A stretch of 64,000 nucleotides of DNA, from contig JADJVV010000001.1 of NCBI GenBank assembly GCA_016710435.1, forward strand, positions 1,944,501 through 2,008,500, given 5' to 3'. Positions 1 to 8,623 of the stretch are shown one piece after another (position 1 is the stretch's first letter; each line of letters starts with the position of its first letter). Below the pieces are notes generated by a model. It did not search any database and was not told the DNA's origin. It worked only from the letters and a program-made list of their open reading frames with translations. The stretch comes from Hyphomicrobiales bacterium (GTDB lineage: Bacteria; Pseudomonadota; Alphaproteobacteria; Rhizobiales; Aestuariivirgaceae). Made by a program: the position numbers and the translations under genes.

Positions 1-1
1 C

Positions 2-400
2 CGCCTTCCCTATTGCCTGGCCACCAGCAGTTCGCCCGAACGCCTCGCCACCTCCTTGCAGGTGACGGGGCTGGCGCCGTTCTTCGCGGGCCGCTGCAGC
101 ACGGCATCGGAAGTCGCCCACGGCAAGCCCGCACCCGATCTCCTGCTGCTCGCAGCCAGCAGGTTGAACGCAGACCCTGCCGCCTGCCTCGTGATCGAAG
201 ACAGCGAGATGGGTATCCTTGCGGCCCGCGCGGCCGGCATGGCGGTCTGGCATTTCCGCGGCGGTGTGCACATGCAGATGGGATATGATTTGCCCGACGG
301 CCTCACCGCCGACCGCACCATCGCCGATATGGCGGAGCTTCACCGTGTTTTCGCCGATGCTGGCATTTGTGCGCCCGCCCGTGTAGCACATCCCGCATGA
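2..400 (+). CDS. HAD-superfamily hydrolase (phosphatase-like), 5' end outside window
   Basis: The frame is open from the left window edge to a TGA at 398-400, so only the C-terminal 132 residues are present. They carry late HAD motifs: a CLATSSSPERL stretch typical of motif II (conserved Ser), the motif III lysine region in HGKPAPD, and motif IV as VIEDSEMGILAARAAGM. The order matches beta-phosphoglucomutase/GPH-type phosphatases. The gene ends 9 bases before the polyol regulator, so they are probably co-transcribed; a role in sugar-phosphate dephosphorylation next to polyol genes is inference. The substrate cannot be told from this fragment. Confidence 0.8.
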   Translation, partial: RLPYCLATSSSPERLATSLQVTGLAPFFAGRCSTASEVAHGKPAPDLLLLAASRLNADPAACLVIEDSEMGILAARAAGMAVWHFRGGVHMQMGYDLPDGLTADRTIADMAELHRVFADAGICAPARVAHPA

Positions 401-409
401 GGAGCAGCC

Positions 410-1366
410 GTGGCGCGCAAACCTGAACCCGAAAAGGAACGGCTGGATGATGCCGCCCGCGCGGGATGGCTCTACTATATCGCCGGAAATACCCAGGACG
501 AGATCGCCCGCAAGCTCGGCGTCTCGCGCCAGACGGCCCAGCGCCTCGTCTCGCTCGCCGTCACCGAGCGCCTCATCAAGGTGCGCTTTGATCATCCGCT
601 CGGCCGCTGCCTTGAACTCTCCGACCGCATGAAGGAACGCTTCGGCCTGGAAACCTGCGAGGTGGTACCGGCCGATCCCGCTTCCCATTCCGAAACGCTG
701 GGCATCGTGGAAGCGGCAGCGACCGAGATGGAGCGCTATCTCGTCTCGCAACATCCCGTCATCATCGGTCTCGGTACCGGGCGCACATTGCGCGCCGTTG
801 CCGAGCAGGTGAGCCCGATGGAATGCCCCCAGCACAAGATCGTCTCGCTCGTCGGCAACATCGGGCCCGATGGGTCGGCAACCGTGTTCGACGTTGCGTC
901 GCGCGTCGGAGACCGCGTGGGCGCGCCGCATTATCCCATGCCGTTTCCTGTGGTGACCGCGACGGTGCATGAGAAGAACCTTCTCGTCACGCAGAAGTCG
1001 CTCCGCAACGTCATGGATCTTGCAGCCCAGGCAGACGTGAGCTTCGTCGGCATCGGTACGGTGGACGATTCCTCCGCCATGCTGCGCGACGGATTTGTCC
1101 GCGCCGACGAAATCCGCGCCATGATGAAGGCGGGCGCCGTGGGCGAGATCACCGGCTGGAGTTTCGATGCCGATGGTCAACTCACGGAGGGTCTCGTCAA
1201 CGACCGGGTGCTCAGTGTTCCCCTCGAAACGCCGGCCCGCCGCCGCGTCATAGGCGTCGCCATGGCGCCTGGCCGCTACAAGGCCATACAAGGGGCGCTG
1301 GCGGGCCGTTTGATCAATGGCCTGATCACCAATGAGACCATGGCTGGGCAATTGCTATCGAAATAG
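410..1366 (+). CDS. SorC/DeoR-family sugar-binding transcriptional regulator
   Basis: This 318-residue protein has an N-terminal helix-turn-helix (about residues 20-60, with DEIARKLGVSRQTAQRLV) and a C-terminal sugar-phosphate-binding domain containing GLGTGRTLRAVAEQ, as in SorC/CggR-type effector domains. The start is GTG at 410, preceded by GGAG at 401-404. Length is normal for SorC proteins. It lies directly upstream of, and codirectional with, the polyol transport operon, so it is probably its regulator, responding to a polyol or ketose phosphate. The effector is not deducible here. A comparable regulator accompanies the polyol operon of Rhodobacter sphaeroides (from memory). Confidence 0.88.
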   Translation: MARKPEPEKERLDDAARAGWLYYIAGNTQDEIARKLGVSRQTAQRLVSLAVTERLIKVRFDHPLGRCLELSDRMKERFGLETCEVVPADPASHSETLGIVEAAATEMERYLVSQHPVIIGLGTGRTLRAVAEQVSPMECPQHKIVSLVGNIGPDGSATVFDVASRVGDRVGAPHYPMPFPVVTATVHEKNLLVTQKSLRNVMDLAAQADVSFVGIGTVDDSSAMLRDGFVRADEIRAMMKAGAVGEITGWSFDADGQLTEGLVNDRVLSVPLETPARRRVIGVAMAPGRYKAIQGALAGRLINGLITNETMAGQLLSK

Positions 1367-1457
1367 GCGATTGCCCAATAATCAAATTATAGAAATATTA
1401 CAGGTACTTACTGCGACAGCGAAGAGCGCTTCGTCGCACTGCAGCGACGAATCTGGC

Positions 1458-1489
1458 TTGACTCGGCGCGTTTTCGAATGTGACATATT
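1458..1489 (+). promoter_or_regulatory. Candidate promoter of the smo operon, with flanking dyads
   Basis: In the 170-base gap before smoE there is TTGACT at 1458-1463 and an AT-rich CATATT at 1484-1489 that could serve as -10; the 20-base spacing is long, so this is a candidate only. Just upstream (about 1411-1455) the element GCGAC recurs in both orientations around AGCGCT and again in GCAGCGACGAA, which would suit a SorC-type operator. Confidence 0.4.
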
Positions 1490-1496
1490 CCCGTGA

Positions 1497-1514
1497 CGTG
1501 GGCAAAAGCCCACG
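1497..1514 (+). repeat. Perfect hairpin in the smoE 5' leader
   Basis: CGTGGGC and GCCCACG form a perfect 7-bp stem with an AAAA loop. It ends 10 bases before the GGAGG ribosome site at 1525-1529. No U-run follows, so it is more likely an mRNA-stabilising or translational element than a terminator. Confidence 0.55.
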
Positions 1515-1536
1515 GTTTCACTTGGGAGGTTAAACC

Positions 1537-2838
1537 ATGAAATTGAAGCTGAAGGGCGTGCTTGGCGCGCTCGCCATTGCGGCGCTGTCCACCACGGCGC
1601 TGGCTGAAACGAAGCTGACCATCGCCACCGTGAACAACGGCGACATGATCCGCATGCAGGGACTGACGGATGACTTCACGAAGGCCAATCCGGACATCTC
1701 GCTCGAGTGGGTGACACTCGAAGAGAACGTGCTGCGCGAAAAGGTGACGACCGACATCGCCACCAAGGGAGGACAGTTCGACGTCCTCACCATTGGCACG
1801 TACGAAGTGCCGATCTGGGGCAAGAAGGGCTGGCTCGTGCCGCTGACGCAGGTCGATGATCCGGCCGATCTCCTGCCCGCCATCGCAGGCGGCCTCACGG
1901 TTGACGGCAAGCTGATGGCTGCGCCCTTCTACGGCGAAAGCTCCATGGTGATGTACCGCAAGGACCTCGTGGACGCTGCCGGCGAGAAGATGCCTGACGC
2001 ACCCACCTGGGACGACATCAAGCGCATTGCCGACAAGATCACCAACAAGGACAAGGAAATCTACGGCGTGTGCCTGCGCGGCAAGGCCGGTTGGGGTGAG
2101 AACATGGCGTTCATCACCGCCACGTCCAACTCCTTCGGCGCCCGCTGGTTTGACGAGAACTGGAAGCCCCAGTTCGATTCACCGGAATGGAAAGACGCCC
2201 TCAACTTCTATCTTGAACTCCTGAAGGCCGATGGCCCTCCCGGCGCGTCGTCCAACGGCTTCAACGAGAATCTGGCACTGTTCAACGCGGGCAAGTGTGG
2301 CATGTGGATCGACGCCACGGTCGCCGCGTCCTTCGTGACCGGCAAGGACTCGACGGTTGCCGACAAGGTTGGCTTCGCGCTGGCGCCTGACAAGGGCCTC
2401 GGCAAGCGCGGCAACTGGCTGTGGGCTTGGTCGCTGGCCATTCCCGCCGGCACGCAGAAGGAAGAGGCCGCCCAGAAGTTCATCAGCTGGGCCACCTCGA
2501 AGCACTACACGGAAATCGTGGCCGCCAAGGAAGGCTGGGCCAACGTTCCTCCGGGCACGCGCACGTCTCTCTATGCCAACCCGGAATACGCCAAGGTTCC
2601 TTTCGCCAAGATGACGCTCGACTCCATCAACTCGGCTGATCCGACGAAGCCGACGGTGAAGCCGGTGCCTTATGTTGGCGTGCAGTTCGTGGCCATCCCG
2701 GAATTTGCCGGCCTTGCCACGACGGTGGGCCAGATCTTCTCGGCAGCACTTGCTGGCGAAAAGAGCGCGGATGACGCCCTTGCCGAAGCGCAGGACGTCG
2801 CAACCCGCGAGATGACGAAAGCGGGCTACATCAAGTAA
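1537..2838 (+). CDS. smoE: Polyol (sorbitol/mannitol) ABC transporter substrate-binding protein
   Basis: The 433-residue protein begins with a Sec signal (residues 1 to about 23, ending ALA) followed by a family 1 solute-binding fold. The sequence stays close to SmoE/MtlE polyol-binding proteins throughout (for example GEDMIR-like NNGDMIRMQGLTDDF near the mature N-terminus). A strong GGAGG site lies 7 bases before the ATG. It acts in the periplasm, delivering polyol to the SmoFG permease. As first gene of a six-gene operon that also encodes polyol dehydrogenases, its ligand is almost certainly mannitol, sorbitol or arabitol; the exact specificity is inferred from neighbours. Confidence 0.93.
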   Translation: MKLKLKGVLGALAIAALSTTALAETKLTIATVNNGDMIRMQGLTDDFTKANPDISLEWVTLEENVLREKVTTDIATKGGQFDVLTIGTYEVPIWGKKGWLVPLTQVDDPADLLPAIAGGLTVDGKLMAAPFYGESSMVMYRKDLVDAAGEKMPDAPTWDDIKRIADKITNKDKEIYGVCLRGKAGWGENMAFITATSNSFGARWFDENWKPQFDSPEWKDALNFYLELLKADGPPGASSNGFNENLALFNAGKCGMWIDATVAASFVTGKDSTVADKVGFALAPDKGLGKRGNWLWAWSLAIPAGTQKEEAAQKFISWATSKHYTEIVAAKEGWANVPPGTRTSLYANPEYAKVPFAKMTLDSINSADPTKPTVKPVPYVGVQFVAIPEFAGLATTVGQIFSAALAGEKSADDALAEAQDVATREMTKAGYIK

Positions 2839-2933
2839 CCGCAGACCTCCCATGACGACGGGGCTGTCCGGCGCTATGCTGGGCAGCCTCCAATCGCCGC
2901 CCCGCGCGGCCCCTCGAACAGGTGGTGGGTACC

Positions 2934-3842
2934 ATGGCGACACAGCAATCCCGCAGTCTCGGCCGCCTCGCGGTCGCTCCCTCGGTTATCGCGCTCTTCC
3001 TCTGGATGATTGTTCCGCTGGCGATGACCATCTGGTTCTCGCTCCTGCGTTACAATCTGCTTGATCCCAACTACGCCTGTTCGCTGCTGACCCCCGGCCA
3101 GCTTTTCGACGAAGCCAACCGCTGCTTTGCCGGTACCACCAATTACTATTACTTCCTCACCGACCCCGCCTTCTTCAAGGCCATGGCCAATTCGCTCATC
3201 CTGGTCGGGTGGGTGCTGCTCATTTCGGTGGTGGGCGGAACATTGCTGGCACTCCTGCTCGATCAGGCCATCATGGGCCGCAACATCGTCCGCCTCATGG
3301 TGATCGCTCCCTTCTTCGTCATGCCCACCGTCTCGGCGCTGGTCTGGAAGAATATGATGATGCATCCCGTGCAGGGCTTCATCGCCTGGATCACCAAGTC
3401 GCTGGGTCTCGGTGCCATCGACTGGTTCGCCCATTATCCCATGACCGCCATCGTCATCATGGTGGCCTGGCAGTGGCTGCCCTTCGCCACCCTCATTCTG
3501 CTCACCGCGCTGCAATCCTTTGATGAGGAGCAGAAGGAAGCAGCCCAGATGGATGGCACGCCGCCGCTCTCCTTCTTCTGGTACATGATCCTGCCGCACC
3601 TTGCCCGGCCCGTGACGGTGGTCGTGCTGATCGAGACCATCTTCCTGCTGAACGTCTTCGCCGAGATTTACGTCTCGGGCTCCGGCGGGCGCGCGGGCAA
3701 CCTGCCGTTCCTCGTCTATCAGTACGGCCTCATTTCGAACGACATCGGCGGTGCGTCGGCCGGCGGACTCATTGCGGTTGTCCTCGCCAACATCGTCGCA
3801 TTCTTCCTGATGCGCATGATTGGCAAGAACCTGGAGGGCTGA
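2934..3842 (+). CDS. smoF: Polyol ABC transporter permease 1
   Basis: This is an inner-membrane MalF-type permease of 302 residues with six predicted membrane segments. The cytoplasmic EAA loop is recognisable at EEQKEAAQMDGTPPLSFFW, where it docks to the ATPase. The ATG at 2934 is preferred over an in-frame GTG at 2922 because an AGGTGGTGG purine stretch sits just before it and the family begins near here. It lies 95 bases after smoE, a gap without any recognisable gene, and 4 bases before smoG. Sugar ABC importers of this class need a SmoF-SmoG heterodimer. Confidence 0.93.
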   Translation: MATQQSRSLGRLAVAPSVIALFLWMIVPLAMTIWFSLLRYNLLDPNYACSLLTPGQLFDEANRCFAGTTNYYYFLTDPAFFKAMANSLILVGWVLLISVVGGTLLALLLDQAIMGRNIVRLMVIAPFFVMPTVSALVWKNMMMHPVQGFIAWITKSLGLGAIDWFAHYPMTAIVIMVAWQWLPFATLILLTALQSFDEEQKEAAQMDGTPPLSFFWYMILPHLARPVTVVVLIETIFLLNVFAEIYVSGSGGRAGNLPFLVYQYGLISNDIGGASAGGLIAVVLANIVAFFLMRMIGKNLEG

Positions 3843-3846
3843 AACC

Positions 3847-4677
3847 ATGGCACGCGCAGTTTCCACCCGTCGCAAATGGTTCTTCACCATCCTCGCCTGG
3901 TCCATCGCCTTCGTGATCTTCTTTCCGATCCTCTGGACCATCCTGACCAGCTTCAAGTCGGAAGGCGACGCCATCCTCATTCCGCCGAAGTTCCTGTTCT
4001 TCGACTGGACCACCGAGAATTATGGCGTGGTGCAGGAACGTTCCGACTACATCAAGTTCGCGATGAACTCGATCATCCTTGCACTGGGCTCCACCGCCTT
4101 CGCACTCATCATCGCCATTCCCTCCGCCTGGGGCATGGCCTTTGCACCGGGCAAGAAGACCAAGGACCTGCTGATGTGGATGCTCTCCACCAAGATGATG
4201 CCGCCGGTGGGCGCCCTCATCCCGATCTACCTGATCTTCCGCGACTTCGGCCTTCTCGATTCGCGCGGCGGCATCATCACCGTGCTGATGCTGCTCAACC
4301 TCCCGATCATCATCTGGATGCTCTACACCTACTTCAAGGAAATCCCGGCGGAGATCCTCGAAGCCTCCCGCATGGACGGCGCCAACGTGTGGAAGGAACT
4401 GGTCTATGTCCTCACCCCCATGGCCGTGCCGGGCATTGCCTCGACCGTGCTGCTCAACGTCATCCTCGCCTGGAATGAAGCCTTCTGGACATTGGCGCTG
4501 ACCACCAAGGATGCGGCACCGCTGACGCAGTTCATCGCCAGCTATTCTTCGCCGGAAGGCCTGTTCTGGGCCAAGCTCTCGGCCGCCTCCACCATGGCCA
4601 TTGCCCCCATTCTCGTCCTCGGCTGGTTCGCCCAGAAACAACTCGTACGCGGCCTCACATTCGGAGCGGTGAAGTAA
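3847..4677 (+). CDS. smoG: Polyol ABC transporter permease 2
   Basis: This 276-residue MalG-type permease has an N-terminal membrane segment (about 15-37) followed by five more. The EAA loop is visible as EIPAEILEASRMDGANVWKE. The ATG at 3847 has GGAGG at 3833-3837; an in-frame TTG at 3820 would overlap smoF and is less likely. It partners SmoF in the membrane channel. The stop is one base before the smoK ATG, indicating translational coupling. Confidence 0.93.
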   Translation: MARAVSTRRKWFFTILAWSIAFVIFFPILWTILTSFKSEGDAILIPPKFLFFDWTTENYGVVQERSDYIKFAMNSIILALGSTAFALIIAIPSAWGMAFAPGKKTKDLLMWMLSTKMMPPVGALIPIYLIFRDFGLLDSRGGIITVLMLLNLPIIIWMLYTYFKEIPAEILEASRMDGANVWKELVYVLTPMAVPGIASTVLLNVILAWNEAFWTLALTTKDAAPLTQFIASYSSPEGLFWAKLSAASTMAIAPILVLGWFAQKQLVRGLTFGAVK

Positions 4678-4678
4678 C

Positions 4679-5679
<1,001 letters not shown>

Positions 5680-5680
<1 letters not shown>

Positions 5681-6450
5681 TGCGACTGAAAGGCAAGACC
5701 GCCATCGTGACCGGAGGCGCGCGCGGAATCGGCGCAGCCATCGCTGCGGCATATGTGAAGGAAGGCGCTCGCGTCTGCGTCGCCGACATCGAATACGCCG
5801 AGGCCCAGAAGACCGCCAAGGCCATCGGCGGCAATTCCTTTGCCTTCAATCTCGATGTGACGCGGCACGACTCGATTGCCGCCTGCGTCGCCGAGGTGGA
5901 GAAGGCCGCTGGCGGCGTCGACATCCTGGTCAACAATGCCGCCATCTTCGATATGGGCCCGCTCGAGGACATTGCCGAGAAGAGCTACGACAAGGTCTTC
6001 GCCGTCAACGTGAAGGGCGTCCTCTTCATGATGCAGGCGGTGGCCAAATCCATGATTGCGCGCGGGCAGGGCGGCAAGATCATCAATTTTGCCTCGCAGG
6101 CTGGCCGTCGCGGCGAACCGCTTGTCGCGGTTTATTGTGCCTCGAAGGCCGCCGTGATCTCGCTGACGCAGTCGGCGGGCCTCGCGCTCATCAAGCACAA
6201 GATCAACGTGAACGGCATCGCCCCCGGCGTGGTCGATACGCCCATGTGGGAGCATGTGGACGCGCTCTTCGCGAAATACGAGAACCGCCCGCTCGGCGAG
6301 AAGAAGCGCCTCGTGGGCGAAGGTGTTCCCTATGGCCGCATGGGCCTTCCCGAGGACCATGTGGGGTGCGCCGTATTCCTCGCCAGCAATGAAAGTGACT
6401 ATGTCGTCGCCCAGACATTCAATGTCGATGGCGGCCAATGGATGAGTTGA
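5680..6450 (+). CDS. smoS: Sorbitol dehydrogenase (SDR family)
   Basis: This is a classical short-chain dehydrogenase of 256 residues: NAD-binding TGGARGIG (residues 10-17), D37 in a VADIE acidic motif favouring NAD, NNAA at about 86-89, catalytic YCASK near 152-156, and the PG motif GIAPGVVDTPMW. The sequence agrees with sorbitol (glucitol) dehydrogenases that oxidise D-sorbitol to D-fructose and galactitol to tagatose. It overlaps smoK by one base and lies 7 bases before mtlK, so imported polyols are oxidised by two enzymes encoded in the same transcript. Substrate is inferred from family and operon. Confidence 0.9.
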
Positions 6451-6457
6451 GAAGACA

Positions 6458-7930
6458 ATGCCCAAGCTGTCCCTGAGTTCCGTGCGTGGCCTGAATGCCA
6501 CGGTGAGCGTTCCGAAATATGCTCGCTCCGCCCTCACGCCCGGCATCGTCCATTTCGGCGTCGGCAATTTTCACCGCGCCCATCTCGCCATCTATCTCGA
6601 CGACCTGTTCAACATGGGGCTGGACCAGGACTGGGCCATCATCGGCGCAGGCGTGCTGCCGTCGGATGAGGTCATGCGCGAGAAGCTCGCGGACCAGGAT
6701 TACCTCACCACCGTGGTGGAACAGGAGGCCAGCATCAGCCAGGCCCGCGTCACCGGCGCGATGATTGATTTCATTCCCCCCGCCGACCGCACCCGTCTGC
6801 TGGAGACATTGGCCGACCCCGCCATTCGCATCGTCTCGCTCACGGTGACGGAAGGCGGATACATGATCAACCCGGCGACGGGAAAATTCGATCCGCAGCA
6901 TCCGGCCATTGCCCGCGATGCCGCAAACCCCAAGGACCCCACCTCGGTGTTCGGACTGATCCTTGCAGGGCTTGCGCGCCGCAAGGCCAGGGGCATTGCG
7001 CCCTACACCGTGATGTCCTGTGACAACGTTCCCCACAATGGCGTCGTCACGCGCAATGCCATCGCCGGACTGGCGCGGCTGTTCGATCCGGCGCTGGCAG
7101 ATTGGGTCGTTGCCAATGTCGCCTTCCCCAACGCCATGGTGGACCGCATCACGCCGGCGACCTCGGATCGCGAGCGCGGCCTCGTCGAGACGGCCTACGG
7201 CATCACCGACAATTGGCCCGTGTTCTGCGAGGAGTTCAAGCAGTGGGTGGTGGAGGATCATTTCCCGCTGGGCCGTCCCGCCTGGGAAAAGGTCGGCGCG
7301 CAATTCGTCGCCGACGTGACGCCCTTCGAATACATGAAGATCCGCATCCTCAACGGCGGCCATGCCGTCATCGCCTATCCCGGCGGCCTGCTGGATGTGC
7401 ATTACGTGCACGAGGCGATGCAGCATCCGCTCATCCTTCCTTTCTTCGAGAAGGTTGAGCAGGAGGAAATCGTCCCCACTGTGCCGCCGGTGCCAAACAC
7501 CGACATCCAGGACTACTACAAGCTCATCGAAAAACGCTTTTCCAATCCCAAGATCGGCGACACCGAGCGCCGCCTCTGCCTCGATGGCTCCAACCGCCAG
7601 CCCAAGTTCATCGTGCCGGTGATCGCCGACAACCTGCAGGCCGGACGCTCCATCGCGGGCCTCGCGCTTGAATCCGCGCTGTGGTGCCGTTACTGTTACG
7701 GCGTCAGCGAAAGCGGCAAGGTGATCGATCCCAACGACCCGAGCTGGGACCGCCTGCAGGAGCTCGCCCGCAAGGCCAAGGATGATCCCCTGCAATGGCT
7801 CACCATGGATGACATTTACGGTGGGGTGGCGCAGTCAGAGACATTCCGTACGGCCTTCGCCGCGGCTCTCGGCAGCCTGTGGAGCAGGGGCACCGAACAG
7901 ACTTTGCGGGACTATCTCGCCGGCACCTGA
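6458..7930 (+). CDS. mtlK: Mannitol 2-dehydrogenase (polyol-specific long-chain dehydrogenase)
   Basis: The protein has 490 residues, the standard length for MtlK. The N-terminal Rossmann region begins at HFGVGNFHRAHLA (about 32-44). The catalytic core is near residues 294-302 in MKIRILNGGHAV, supplying the conserved Lys, Asn and His of long-chain polyol dehydrogenases. It oxidises D-mannitol (and D-arabitol) to D-fructose (or xylulose) with NAD in the cytoplasm. It closes the smo operon and is followed by two strong hairpins. No fructokinase or xylulokinase gene lies beside it in this window. Confidence 0.94.
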   Translation: MPKLSLSSVRGLNATVSVPKYARSALTPGIVHFGVGNFHRAHLAIYLDDLFNMGLDQDWAIIGAGVLPSDEVMREKLADQDYLTTVVEQEASISQARVTGAMIDFIPPADRTRLLETLADPAIRIVSLTVTEGGYMINPATGKFDPQHPAIARDAANPKDPTSVFGLILAGLARRKARGIAPYTVMSCDNVPHNGVVTRNAIAGLARLFDPALADWVVANVAFPNAMVDRITPATSDRERGLVETAYGITDNWPVFCEEFKQWVVEDHFPLGRPAWEKVGAQFVADVTPFEYMKIRILNGGHAVIAYPGGLLDVHYVHEAMQHPLILPFFEKVEQEEIVPTVPPVPNTDIQDYYKLIEKRFSNPKIGDTERRLCLDGSNRQPKFIVPVIADNLQAGRSIAGLALESALWCRYCYGVSESGKVIDPNDPSWDRLQELARKAKDDPLQWLTMDDIYGGVAQSETFRTAFAAALGSLWSRGTEQTLRDYLAGT

Positions 7931-7948
7931 ACAGCCTTCTGACTGCTC

Positions 7949-7999
7949 AAACGCCATGCTGCGGCGTTTCCGCCAGCTGGCAAGGAAAGCCTTGCCAGC
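7949..7999 (+). terminator. Tandem hairpins ending the smo operon
   Basis: AAACGCC (7949-7955) pairs with GGCGTTT (7963-7969). A second, stronger stem GCTGGCAAGG (7976-7985) pairs perfectly over 10 bp with CCTTGCCAGC (7990-7999) around an AAAG loop. The U-run is missing, so termination may be partial or the stems may protect the 3' end. Confidence 0.6.
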
Positions 8000-8013
8000 C
8001 CCCGCACCTATCC

Positions 8014-8046
8014 TATATATGCGTATATTCTAATTTACATATATAA
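8014..8046 (+). promoter_or_regulatory. Candidate BigR-type operator in front of the DUF2892 gene
   Basis: This AT-rich imperfect palindrome contains ATATGCGTATATTCTAA followed by TTTACATATAT. The core GCGTATATTCTAA matches 12 of 13 bases of the site at 8573-8585 beside bigR. It lies 17-49 bases before the DUF2892 ATG and probably overlaps the promoter, so a bound repressor would block transcription. Confidence 0.65.
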
Positions 8047-8062
8047 AGAAAGGACCGCTCCC

Positions 8063-8266
8063 ATGTGTCTCGACAAGGCCGTTCTCCGTTTTGCGGGTGT
8101 CGTCGTTCTCGCCTCGCTGGCACTTGCTCATTTCGTCTCACCACAATGGCTGTGGCTCACCGCCTTCGCGGGCGTGAACATGCTGCAGGCTTCCTTCACA
8201 GGGTTCTGTCCGGCGGCGATCGTCTTCAAGAAGCTCGGCGCCAAGCCCGGCGTGGCCTTCGAATAA
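8063..8266 (+). CDS. DUF2892 (YgaP-type) small inner-membrane protein
   Basis: The product is 67 residues with two membrane helices (about 8-25 and 29-50) and the family's FTGFCPAAIVFKKLG ending, which resembles the membrane tail of the rhodanese YgaP. An AAAGGA site precedes the ATG. Proteins of this family recur in sulfide/persulfide-responsive operons controlled by BigR-type repressors; their biochemical role is not settled. It is convergent with bigR, their stop codons abutting, and carries the same operator upstream, which ties it to the sulfide response. No rhodanese or persulfide dioxygenase domain is attached or adjacent. Confidence 0.82.
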   Translation: MCLDKAVLRFAGVVVLASLALAHFVSPQWLWLTAFAGVNMLQASFTGFCPAAIVFKKLGAKPGVAFE

Positions 8267-8569
8267 TCAGCGGCCTGGCGGGCAGAACAGGTCGCTCAGC
8301 AGCTTGAGGGTCTTGGAAACGTTCTTGTCCGCCAGCTGATAGTAGATCGTCTGTCCGTCGCGGCGCGACTTCACCAATCCCTCACGCCGCATCAGGGCGA
8401 GGTGCTGCGACGTGGCGCTCTGATTGATGCCGATGGCCTCGGCCAATTCACCCACCGGCCGCTCGCCTTCCATGATGAGGCAGAGAATGCGCAAACGGTT
8501 GGGGTTGGCCAGGGACTTCAGGAAGTCGCTGGCCTTCTCGGCGGAACGGTTGAGTTCGACTATATTCAT
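8267..8569 (-). CDS. bigR: ArsR-family persulfide-sensing repressor (BigR/SqrR type)
   Basis: This 100-residue winged-helix ArsR protein starts MNIVELNRSAEKAS; the recognition helix is INQSATSQHLALMRREG. It has exactly two cysteines, C30 in RLRILCLIMEGE and C96 in LFCPPGR near the C-terminus. They match the pair that forms a tetrasulfide bridge in BigR/SqrR, and the metal-binding ELCVCDL motif is absent. It should repress sulfide genes and release DNA when persulfidated. The chosen ATG at 8569 lies inside the operator; a longer reading would overlap the divergent operon. The Shine-Dalgarno site is weak, so initiation may be leaderless-like and autoregulated. Confidence 0.88.
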   Translation of the reverse strand: MNIVELNRSAEKASDFLKSLANPNRLRILCLIMEGERPVGELAEAIGINQSATSQHLALMRREGLVKSRRDGQTIYYQLADKNVSKTLKLLSDLFCPPGR

Positions 8570-8600
8570 ATTTGCGTATCTTCTAAAATATACATATGCT
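8565..8600. promoter_or_regulatory. Candidate BigR operator between bigR and the RND-sqr operon
   Basis: The AT-rich dyad TTTGCGTATCTTCTAA plus AATATACATATGC covers the bigR start codon and lies just upstream of the adaptor gene at 8624. It shares the GCGTAT-TTCTAA core with 8021-8033. Its position allows one repressor to control both bigR and the divergent operon. Confidence 0.65.
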
Positions 8601-8623
8601 TGGCGTTGGCAAGGGTTTTTGAA

